A stretch of 64,000 bases of DNA from Desulfallas sp. Bu1-1 (lineage in GTDB: Bacteria; Bacillota; Desulfotomaculia; Desulfotomaculales; Desulfallaceae), in the NCBI RefSeq assembly GCF_015594625.1, contig NZ_JADNRQ010000012.1:1-64000 (forward strand), read 5' to 3'. The position numbers were made by a program, and so were the translations under genes. The notes under the pieces were generated by a model. That model was not told where the DNA came from, ran no database searches, and was given only the letters and a program-made list of their open reading frames with translations. Positions 43,514 through 51,043 of the stretch are shown here, in pieces (positions within the stretch are counted from its first letter, which is position 1; every line of letters starts with the position of its first letter).

Positions 43514-44539
43514 CTAGCCGGTCACTCCCACTTCCTTGTAGTACCGCAGGGCACCGGGGTGAATGTACTTGGGGTCAAAAACTTTTTTATACCCGTTTTC
43601 CGCACTGAACCACTTGCCTCTTACCGGTTGTTCCTTTTTAATGCGGTCTACGTTTTCCCATAGTGACTTGGTAAGTTTATATACGGTCTCTTCGTCCATG
43701 TTCTTGTTCACAACCATTATGCCCATTGTTACCAGGCAGGGGACATCTTTTTTTAGGTTTTTGTAAGTTCCGGCGGGAATTTTCATGTCCACCGTATATC
43801 CAAATCCCATTTCGCCCAGCTTTTTGAGCGCTTCTTCCGAAAGGGGGATAACCCTGACGGGGTTTGTGGCGTCCACTTCAGTCAAAGATGTTACGTTAGG
43901 TGAACCGCCAAAGAAAACCATGTCTACAATGCCGTCTTTCAACATATTGGCGCCGTCGGCATAGCTGCCGAAGCTGATTTGGCCGCCGCTTTTCTTAATG
44001 TCATCATACGTAAGACCATGTACCTCCAAAATTCTTTGAAAAGTAGTCTCACCGGTATCGCCGGGATTGCCGGGGAGAAGCGTCCTGCCAAGGATATCTT
44101 CCACTTTTTGAATCGGGCTTTTGTCTAGAACGCCGATATTCCAAAAGGTTGGGTATAAGGCGCCAAGGATCATTATGCTATCGTATTTGCCCTCTTTAAA
44201 AGGACCCCGGTTATTAATGGCATCGGCAAAATCAGAAGCAAAGGTAAGGCCGACCTGGGCGTCAATACCTTCGTTGATCATCTTAATATTGCCAATACCG
44301 CCTCCTTCGATAACGGATACATTCAACCCTTCAATGCTATCCATCCAGATGTCCCCAATAAGAACCGACATGGGATACCACCCGGAACCTATGGGGCCGC
44401 TGGCGCTAACGATCCGGTTGGTATTGGAAGGATCTTTTTTTTCACCTTCGGTATTTTGTTTGCCGCCGCCACAGCCGGTGAGATTTAGAACCAATAAAAA
44501 CACCAGGATTAAAAAAGCCAGTTTAGGCCAATTTTTCAA
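43514..44539 (-). CDS. TAXI-family TRAP solute-binding lipoprotein (second copy)
   Basis: 341 residues, TTG start behind AGAGGTG. Lipobox LTGC at about 20-23. The mature part follows the TAXI (TRAP-associated extracytoplasmic immunogenic) pattern: ASGPIGSGWYPMSVLI, NVSVIEGGGIGNIK, GANMLKDGIVDMVF, MKIPAGTYKN. It is closely related to the protein at 46612-47649, so the two arose by duplication around the permease gene. Substrate unknown; probably a small carboxylate. Confidence 0.85.
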   Translation of the reverse strand: MKNWPKLAFLILVFLLVLNLTGCGGGKQNTEGEKKDPSNTNRIVSASGPIGSGWYPMSVLIGDIWMDSIEGLNVSVIEGGGIGNIKMINEGIDAQVGLTFASDFADAINNRGPFKEGKYDSIMILGALYPTFWNIGVLDKSPIQKVEDILGRTLLPGNPGDTGETTFQRILEVHGLTYDDIKKSGGQISFGSYADGANMLKDGIVDMVFFGGSPNVTSLTEVDATNPVRVIPLSEEALKKLGEMGFGYTVDMKIPAGTYKNLKKDVPCLVTMGIMVVNKNMDEETVYKLTKSLWENVDRIKKEQPVRGKWFSAENGYKKVFDPKYIHPGALRYYKEVGVTG

Positions 44540-44574
44540 GATAAATGCACCTCTTTCCTTTGAAAATTGGTTTA

Positions 44575-46554
44575 TTAGGTTGCGCTTTTGCTCAAGCTTA
44601 TTTTTTTATTTAAAGATATTTTCTGGGTAAAGTAAACCGCAAGGAGCAGGCCGATGCCGATAATGTCCGTTACCAGGCCGTACTTAACCAGTGCAAAGGC
44701 TGACAAAACCAGCATGAGCCTTTGTAATATATTAGTTTGGTCGAGCAGGTAACCTTGAATGGCGCCCGCGAAAGCTATGCAGCCCAGGAGGGCCGTGGTG
44801 ACGCCGTGAATAATCGTTAAAGGCTCGCCCTGCAGCAGCAAGGTATGGTTATAGATAAACATGTAGGGGACGATGAAGCCCCCCAGGCCAATTAAGCAGG
44901 CGGTAATAGCCGTTTGATTTGGTTTGGCCCCCGCAATTCCCGCCGTAATGTAAGCTGTGATGGCCACGGGCGGTGTAATTCCGGAAACGATACCAAAATA
45001 AAACACAAACAAGTGTGCTGCAATAGGGAGAACACCTTGGTTTTCTAAAGCGGGCACTGCGAGCACGGCTAGGATCACGTAGGCTGATACAGTCGGCATG
45101 CCCATCCCTAAGATAATGGAAGCCAGCATGATGAGCAGTAATAAAGGTAGCAGCTCTCCTCCCGATAGTTCAATGGCGAAGCGGGAAAACCGGATCCCCA
45201 ACCCGGTTAAAATCACCGAACCCACAATGATGCCGGCGGCAGCACAGGCGCATGCCACCGTTACGGTATTACGTACGCCCTGTTCCAGGGCGGCTAATAT
45301 GCTCAACCAGTTCATGCGGGTATACCTGCTCAACAAGCTCAAGGCATATGTGATAATAATTGCCCAGAAGCCTGACATCATGGGGCTGTAGCCTTTGACC
45401 ATCAGGGTCACGATTAGAATTAGGGGCAGGGTCATATAACCCTGTTTTTGCAATATATTCCAGAAGTTGGGTAGCTGTTCCTTGGGTATTCCCTGAAGGT
45501 TTCTTTTGCGGGCCTGTAAATAAATTACTATTCCCGCGGTCAGAAAATAGAAAATGGCGGGCACCAGCGCATAGCCGGCAATCTTAATGTAAGGGATGCC
45601 GGTATATTCAGCCATGATGAACGCTGAAGCCCCCATAATGGGCGGCATGATTTGACCGCCTTGAGAGGCCACGGCCTCGACCGCACCCGCGAAGTGGGGT
45701 TTGTAGCCGATTTTTTTCATCATGGGGATGGTAAAAGAACCCGTCATGGTGGCATTGGCCGCACCGTTTCCGGTGATGGTGGCCATCAACGCGCTGGCCG
45801 ATACCGCGGCCAGTGCCGGGCCGCCTCTTTTACCGCCGGTCAGGGAAAAAGCAAGGTCGATGAAGAACTGTCCCACTCCTGTCTTGAGCAAGAAAGCGCA
45901 GAAGATTAAAAACAGGATCAACACTGTAGAACTGACATAGATTGGGTCGGAAAAAATGCCCTGGGTGGAAATAAACATGGTGTCGATCATTTTTGAGTAG
46001 CGAAAACCGGAGTGCCCCAAAAGGCCGGGAAACCATGGCCCGATAAAAATGTACAGGCACATAAAAGCAGTCAATATGGCCATGGCGGGCCCTGTGCAGC
46101 GCCTGACCGCTTCAATGATCAACAGGATCAGGAGTGTTCCCACAATGATGTCGTTTTGGCTTGGAGAACCGGTCCGGTAAAGGATTTCGGGAAATTGAAA
46201 AACCATATACAGCGTAACAAGCACGCTCAGACCAAACGGCACGCCGTCCAAAAGGGGGTGCATTTTACCTGATTTTTTATAGCTGGGCAAGCAAGGGAAC
46301 CAGGCGTAAGCCAGAATCAAGATTACCCCGACGTGTATGGACCTATGCTGCCAGGAGGGCAATGTACCGAAACCCGCCCAGTAAATACTCAAGGTTCCGT
46401 AACCAATGGCTACGGCGGCGATAAAGAACCGCCAGTATTTTGCTATAGCGGTAAGACTTTTATCTTTGAAAAATTGTTCAATATAGGAGTTGCTGGATTC
46501 TTCAATTCTAGTGTTCACAAAATTTGGATCTCTTTGTTTTGCTTCTTCCGTCAT
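44575..46554 (-). CDS. TRAP transporter fused 4TM/12TM permease (TAXI type)
   Basis: About 659 residues with some 16-18 helices. ATG 46554 is preferred to TTG 46563, which lies directly against the GGGAGAA ribosome site. The N-terminal part corresponds to the small subunit and the rest to the large one (GNGAANATMTGSFTIPMMKKIG, SQGGQIMPPIMGASAFIMAEYTG, GMGMPTVSAYVILAV), the standard fused form used with TAXI proteins. A U-rich hairpin lies between it and the TAXI gene upstream. Confidence 0.87.
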   Translation of the reverse strand: MTEEAKQRDPNFVNTRIEESSNSYIEQFFKDKSLTAIAKYWRFFIAAVAIGYGTLSIYWAGFGTLPSWQHRSIHVGVILILAYAWFPCLPSYKKSGKMHPLLDGVPFGLSVLVTLYMVFQFPEILYRTGSPSQNDIIVGTLLILLIIEAVRRCTGPAMAILTAFMCLYIFIGPWFPGLLGHSGFRYSKMIDTMFISTQGIFSDPIYVSSTVLILFLIFCAFLLKTGVGQFFIDLAFSLTGGKRGGPALAAVSASALMATITGNGAANATMTGSFTIPMMKKIGYKPHFAGAVEAVASQGGQIMPPIMGASAFIMAEYTGIPYIKIAGYALVPAIFYFLTAGIVIYLQARKRNLQGIPKEQLPNFWNILQKQGYMTLPLILIVTLMVKGYSPMMSGFWAIIITYALSLLSRYTRMNWLSILAALEQGVRNTVTVACACAAAGIIVGSVILTGLGIRFSRFAIELSGGELLPLLLLIMLASIILGMGMPTVSAYVILAVLAVPALENQGVLPIAAHLFVFYFGIVSGITPPVAITAYITAGIAGAKPNQTAITACLIGLGGFIVPYMFIYNHTLLLQGEPLTIIHGVTTALLGCIAFAGAIQGYLLDQTNILQRLMLVLSAFALVKYGLVTDIIGIGLLLAVYFTQKISLNKKISLSKSAT

Positions 46555-46596
46555 AATCAGCAAATTCTCCCTTCAATACTGGTCGGAGCTAAAAAA

Positions 46597-46613
46597 AGGG
46601 GGGTACGCCCCCT
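46597..46613 (-). terminator. Attenuator-like terminator between TAXI and permease genes
   Basis: On the minus strand AGGGGG is followed by CGTAC, CCCCCT and a run of T: a small GC hairpin with a U-tract, overlapping the stop region of the first TAXI gene. It would lower expression of the permease relative to the binding protein. Confidence 0.6.
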
Positions 46614-47649
46614 ATTTAGCAACACCAATTTCCTTATAGTACCTCAGTGCACCGGGGTGGATCGTGCTGGGGTCGGGAATGTTTTTGTATGCGCTTTCAG
46701 CATCCATCCACTTTCCTCTAGCAGGTTGTTCTTTTTTGATTCTGTCCACGTTTTCCCATAGAGATTTGGTTAGTTGATAAACATAATCGTCATCGAGGTT
46801 CTTATTGACAATAATTAAACCCATGGTGGTCAGGCACGGAACGTCTTCTTTTTGATTTTTATATGTGCCTGCGGGTATTTTCATGGAAACGTTGTAACCG
46901 TAGCCTTTTTCATCAATTTTTTTCAGAATGTCCTCGGGCAAGGGCAGCAGCCTGATCGGCTTGGTTGCGTCCACCTCCGAAAAGGCGACAACGTTGGGGG
47001 CGCCGCCGGCCACGCACACGTCCACGATTCCGTCTTTCAGCATGTTGGCACCGTCGGAGTACCCGCCGAAGGATATTTTACCGCCGGCGGCTTTAATATC
47101 GTCATAAGTAATCCCGTAGGCTTCCAGGATGCGTTTGGTCGCCTGTTCGCTGGAAAAGCCGGGCTCGCCAGGGAACAGGTGTTTGCCCACAATGTCCTCG
47201 ACGGATTTAATGGGGCTGCTTTCTAGCACCGCGATGTTCCACATGGTGGGGTAAATGGTTCCCAGGGCCATGACATTTTCCAGTTTATTGCCTTCAAATG
47301 CCCCTCTGCCCGCCAGAGCATCGGCAAAGTCCGAACTGAAGGTCAAACCGGTTACGGCATCAACTCCACCGTCAACCGCCTTTAAGTTACTAACACCGGC
47401 ACCTTCAATAACGGAAACGTTCAGGCCGTCCATGTTCTCCATCCAGATATCGGTAATTAACACCGAAATTGGGTACCAGCCGGAACCAATGGGGCCGCTG
47501 GCGTGGACCGCCTGCATGGGGGAATTTTTCGCGTTGTCGCTTTTTCCTTCATTTTTGCTTTCACCGCCTTGGCCACCGCAGCCCGCCAGCAAGGCCATTA
47601 TTAATAGCAACATCATTATCACAGGAATGCATGTCTTTCTTTTAAACAA
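46612..47649 (-). CDS. TAXI-family TRAP solute-binding lipoprotein (first copy)
   Basis: 345 residues. TTG start nine bases after GGAGGAGG. Lipobox LLAGC, then ASGPIGSGWYPISVLI, NVSVIEGAGVSNLK, FGGYSDGANMLKDG and SMKIPAGTYKN, matching the sister protein at 43514 nearly motif by motif. First gene of the minus-strand operon under a sigma-54 promoter. Two near-identical receptors for one permease could broaden substrate range or raise capture capacity. Confidence 0.87.
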   Translation of the reverse strand: MFKRKTCIPVIMMLLLIMALLAGCGGQGGESKNEGKSDNAKNSPMQAVHASGPIGSGWYPISVLITDIWMENMDGLNVSVIEGAGVSNLKAVDGGVDAVTGLTFSSDFADALAGRGAFEGNKLENVMALGTIYPTMWNIAVLESSPIKSVEDIVGKHLFPGEPGFSSEQATKRILEAYGITYDDIKAAGGKISFGGYSDGANMLKDGIVDVCVAGGAPNVVAFSEVDATKPIRLLPLPEDILKKIDEKGYGYNVSMKIPAGTYKNQKEDVPCLTTMGLIIVNKNLDDDYVYQLTKSLWENVDRIKKEQPARGKWMDAESAYKNIPDPSTIHPGALRYYKEIGVAK

Positions 47650-47786
47650 AACGTTTACCTCCTCCTTATACTTTCTTTTGCTTATGCGCCGATTGCTTAA
47701 AATTAAATTTTAGGAACGCTTAAACAGGTCACCACCTCTCCATTTAATTTTATATATTAAAAAATTTCTGATAAATATTACTAATA

Positions 47787-47802
47787 TGCAAGAGTTATTC
47801 CA
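47787..47802 (-). promoter_or_regulatory. Sigma-54 promoter of the TAXI-TRAP operon
   Basis: Minus-strand TTGGAATAACTCTTGCAT: GG at 47801-47800, ten bases, GC at 47789-47788. The -12 element is perfect; the -24 element TTGGAA is acceptable. Confidence 0.65.
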
Positions 47803-47816
47803 AGGTGACTTTGTAA

Positions 47817-47854
47817 TTAACATCGGCCCAGATTTTTATCTGGGCCGATGTTAA
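47817..47854. terminator. 17-base-pair perfect inverted repeat
   Basis: TTAACATCGGCCCAGAT (47817-47833) and ATCTGGGCCGATGTTAA (47838-47854) with loop TTTT. It most likely ends the regulator transcript on the minus strand, just before the sigma-54 promoter, although a U-run is missing. An operator role is possible. Confidence 0.65.
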
Positions 47855-47874
47855 TATGCATCACTTTTTGCTCA

Positions 47875-47925
47875 CTTGCATTAGTTCTTAACGGGAGAAA
47901 ATACGATGAGAGCACTTAATGCAAG
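47875..47925. promoter_or_regulatory. Candidate enhancer sites: spaced inverted repeat
   Basis: CTTGCATTA (47875-47883) and TAATGCAAG (47917-47925), perfect 9-base arms 33 bases apart, lie 75-125 bases upstream of the minus-strand sigma-54 promoter, a usual enhancer distance. Confidence 0.4.
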
Positions 47926-48045
47926 GTTTTGGAATTGCTTTTGGTTTTATATGAATTTTTTAAAAATTTAATATAAAAAATTTATTTCGGGTTTAAAGCG
48001 ATGCAAATCAGCATGGAAAAATGGATATATAAATCCGAAATCCAT

Positions 48046-50121
48046 TCAAGTGCTACCGTATTTTTGTATCTTTCTAACGATAGTTGACTGGTTAACATCC
48101 AACGCCTTGGCGGCTTTATGGGTGCTGCCGCACTCTTTGATGGCCTTGTTGATGAGTTGCCTTTCAAGTTCGGCAATTGCCTTCTTCAAAGGGATTAGAT
48201 TCTTTACTATAATCGGGTGGTTGATATTTGAATCTCTTTGAAACTGTAAATTTAAATCATCGAGGGTAACCTTTTTTCCGGGTGCGGTTACTAAAATTCT
48301 TTCCACCATGTTTTCAAGTTCTCTTACGTTTCCGGGCCAGTCGTAATCCAGGAAGTAATCAATAACCTCCTGGGATAATTCTTTTTTAAAACCGTAAGCC
48401 TTGCAAAATTTTTGAACAAAAGTTTCCGTAAGGCTAACTATTTCGTCTTTTCGCTCTCTTAACGGGGGAATGGTGAGCGGGATAACGTTTAACCTGAAGA
48501 AGAGGTCTTCGCGAAACGTCCCTTTTTCCACCATTTCCCTTAAATTCTTATTTGTGGCCGCTAAAATGCGCACATTGATTTGCCTGGGTTTATTACCGCC
48601 GATGCGGATAATCTCCTTATCCTGAATAACCCTTAAAAGTTTAACTTGCAACGAAAGTGGTAGATCACCAATTTCATCGAGAAGGATAGTCCCGTTGTTG
48701 GCCATTTCGAACATACCGATGTGTCCTTTTTTACTAGCCCCGGTAAAGGCGCCGGGCTCATAGCCGAATAATTCCGATTCAAGTAGACTTTCAGGTATGG
48801 CGCCACAGTTTACTTTAATAAAGGGGTATTGACTTCTTTTGCTGTTTTCATGGATTAATTGAGCCAGTACTCCTTTCCCCACTCCGGATTCCCCGAGGAT
48901 AAGAACTGTCGAATCCACTTGCGCTACTCTCAGGGCCAGGTCCAGTAATCGTCTCATGGGCAGTGATTGTATAACCAGGCCTTTTGTTTTTAATAATTTC
49001 TTTTCCAGGTCAGTGACCTGGGTGTGGTAGCGGCGGGTGAGTTCCTGGCTTTTGGCCAGTTGAAGGCGTAAGCTGTTTAATTCAGTTAAATCCCTGATAT
49101 TAATCACAATTCTAATTAAATTTCCTTCGTTATCCAATACCGGAGATCCTGTAAGTAATAACTGGTTATGGCCGGTATTGATGGTGCTGTTAACAATGCC
49201 TTTATGGGCAATAACACTGGCAATAAGTTCCTTTTGTAACCCGTTAAGTCTGGCGCTATCCGGTACTTTTACTAAAGTGTCATTATTTCCGCCGATCAGG
49301 CGCCAGTAAGCTCTATTAGCGCGCAGGATAATGCCCGCGGAGTTGGCGATTAAAATACCATCGTATGATGCTTCAATTAAAGCTTCCAGTTCTTTATTCA
49401 GCTGCTGGAAAGCTTTTAACTTGTGGGAGATTGAATCAAGTTCGTCTATGCTCTGAAAAACACTGACGGCGCCGATTATTTTCTGGTTTTCAATAATAGG
49501 TGTACGATGAGCGATGAAAGTTTTTTCGGAATCGAAATATTTAGTGGTGTACTCATAGTTTAGTTGAGGTTTACCGGTCTTTAGCACGTATAAAAGGCCT
49601 TTGGTGTTCATGATGCGGGAACAGTGACGCCCAATGGATGTAGATCTTTTAGTGCGTAAAATTTTTTCCGCGGCTTTATTTAAGAAGGTGACGTTTTCAT
49701 TAGCATCAATGGAAACAATGGCGTAGTGGGATGAGTCCAGGGTATTTAAAAGGGTTTTGTTTTGCGCTGCCAAATAATCGCACATGTACTGTTTTACCTG
49801 AGTTTTGGTTATTACTCCCCGTATTTTTCTCTTGTAGACGACGAAAACATCATAGTTGGTATTTTGATAAAGTTTTTCAACCGGGATGCTGTCTTTAATT
49901 AATTTTGCCCTGACCAAAAAGTTGTCTATAGGCGCATCTTCATTAAACTGCTGGTTGAGGATTAAAGATTCAAGGGTAACCGCGCCAATTAGCTCATTGT
50001 CATCATTTATTACCGGAACCGCGTTGATCTGCAGTTCCCTTAGCAATTGCACTGCTGATGCAGCCGGTACACCGTTATGAAGGGGGGTTTCGCAATGTTG
50101 CATTATATCTTTTGCTTGCAT
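48046..50121 (-). CDS. Sigma-54 enhancer-binding regulator with CBS and PAS domains
   Basis: 691 residues. ATG 50121 follows GGGAGGTG; the longer frame from 50157 would bypass it. Residues 1-120 are a CBS pair (MQAKDIMQHCETPL, INAVPVINDDNELIGAV, FVVYKRKIRGVIT), which usually senses adenylates or related ligands. Two PAS domains follow (about 130-240 and 255-370), then a coiled linker, AAA+ with GESGVGKG and GAFTGAS, and a Fis-type HTH (HKAAKALDVNQSTIVRKI). Probable targets are the promoter at 47801 just downstream and perhaps the divergent one at 50230. It differs from the two PrpR-type regulators in its sensors. Confidence 0.85.
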   Translation of the reverse strand: MQAKDIMQHCETPLHNGVPAASAVQLLRELQINAVPVINDDNELIGAVTLESLILNQQFNEDAPIDNFLVRAKLIKDSIPVEKLYQNTNYDVFVVYKRKIRGVITKTQVKQYMCDYLAAQNKTLLNTLDSSHYAIVSIDANENVTFLNKAAEKILRTKRSTSIGRHCSRIMNTKGLLYVLKTGKPQLNYEYTTKYFDSEKTFIAHRTPIIENQKIIGAVSVFQSIDELDSISHKLKAFQQLNKELEALIEASYDGILIANSAGIILRANRAYWRLIGGNNDTLVKVPDSARLNGLQKELIASVIAHKGIVNSTINTGHNQLLLTGSPVLDNEGNLIRIVINIRDLTELNSLRLQLAKSQELTRRYHTQVTDLEKKLLKTKGLVIQSLPMRRLLDLALRVAQVDSTVLILGESGVGKGVLAQLIHENSKRSQYPFIKVNCGAIPESLLESELFGYEPGAFTGASKKGHIGMFEMANNGTILLDEIGDLPLSLQVKLLRVIQDKEIIRIGGNKPRQINVRILAATNKNLREMVEKGTFREDLFFRLNVIPLTIPPLRERKDEIVSLTETFVQKFCKAYGFKKELSQEVIDYFLDYDWPGNVRELENMVERILVTAPGKKVTLDDLNLQFQRDSNINHPIIVKNLIPLKKAIAELERQLINKAIKECGSTHKAAKALDVNQSTIVRKIQKYGST

Positions 50122-50228
50122 TAGATACACCTCCCAACAATCAAATGCATTTCCCAAAAACTATAAGGAAGGTTATAAACTATTTCTATATAATTTAGAA
50201 ATATCCTTCAATTCTTATTTTTGTTTAT

Positions 50229-50244
50229 TGGCATAACATTTGTA
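50229..50244 (+). promoter_or_regulatory. Possible sigma-54 promoter of the SDR-LUD operon
   Basis: TGGCATAACATTTGTA: GG at 50230-50231 and ten bases, but GT (50242-50243) where GC is expected. An inverted repeat ATTTCTA/TAGAAAT lies upstream at 50182-50202. Plausible because the divergent neighbour is a sigma-54 activator; weaker than the others. Confidence 0.45.
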
Positions 50245-50285
50245 TTCATAAACTCTAAAAATTATTGTAAGGAGACGTAGGAAAT

Positions 50286-51041
50286 ATGTTGCGTACTGAA
50301 GATTTAATAGGAAAAACCGCTTTGATCACCGGCGGGAGCAAAGGGATAGGAAAAGCCATAGCCATGCTCCTGGCCGGGGCCGGGTGCAGTGTCGCCATTG
50401 CCAGCCGAAATTTGGATGAAGTGAGCGAAGTTGCCCGGCAGATTCGGGAACAGGGTGGCAACGCTCTGGCCCTGCGCACTGATGTAACTCAAAAAAAGGA
50501 TGTTGTTGCAATGGTGGAGGAGGTCATAAGGGAATTCTCCAGGATCGATGTTTTAATCAACAATGCCGGCACCAATATCAGAAAACCCTTACTGGAGTTG
50601 ACCGAGGATGAATGGGATATTGTTATGGGAACAAATTTGAAGGGCGTTTTTCTCGTCGGGCAGCAGGTGGGCCAATTTATGGTTCGGCAAAAAAAGGGTA
50701 AAATCATCAACGTTGCTTCGGTGGCGGGTGTCAGGGGAAGGCCCAACCTGGGAGCCTATTGTGCTTCGAAAGGGGGGGTGATTCAGTTGACCAAGGTGAT
50801 GGCGTTGGAGTGGGCAGAACATAATGTCCAGGTCAATGCTATTGCTCCCACGTATATCGAGACGCCTTTGACCAGCGAGTACCTGAAGCAGGTCAAAGAC
50901 CAGGTGTTGAAGCGAATACCCGTTGGGCGTTTAGGGACAACGGAAGATCTGGAAGGTGTTGTTTTATTGCTGTCCACCAGGGCGTCGGATTTTATAACCG
51001 GGCAAACCTTTTTTATTGATGGAGGGGGTACCGCGTTTTAA
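50286..51041 (+). CDS. Short-chain dehydrogenase/reductase (gluconate 5-dehydrogenase/FabG type)
   Basis: 251 residues, AAGGAGACG upstream. TGGSKGIGKAIA is the NAD(P) motif, NNAGTN the structural Asn site, and the catalytic Ser-Tyr-Lys are in VASVAGVRGRPNLGAYCASKGG. The order and length fit gluconate 5-dehydrogenase-like enzymes that oxidise a secondary hydroxyl of a sugar or hydroxy acid to a keto group. First gene of an operon that ends in a beta-keto acid cleavage enzyme, so it may produce that beta-keto acid. Confidence 0.85.
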   Translation: MLRTEDLIGKTALITGGSKGIGKAIAMLLAGAGCSVAIASRNLDEVSEVARQIREQGGNALALRTDVTQKKDVVAMVEEVIREFSRIDVLINNAGTNIRKPLLELTEDEWDIVMGTNLKGVFLVGQQVGQFMVRQKKGKIINVASVAGVRGRPNLGAYCASKGGVIQLTKVMALEWAEHNVQVNAIAPTYIETPLTSEYLKQVKDQVLKRIPVGRLGTTEDLEGVVLLLSTRASDFITGQTFFIDGGGTAF

Positions 51042-51043
51042 AC

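Larger units (their letters stand above)
47650..48045. other. Control region between CBS-PAS regulator and TAXI-TRAP operon
   Basis: 396 bases without a gene. In minus-strand order: spaced inverted repeat 47925-47875, long perfect hairpin 47854-47817, sigma-54 promoter 47802-47787, leader of about 125 bases, ribosome site. The arrangement of activator gene, upstream sites and -24/-12 promoter is typical of an enhancer-binding protein and its target. Confidence 0.6.
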
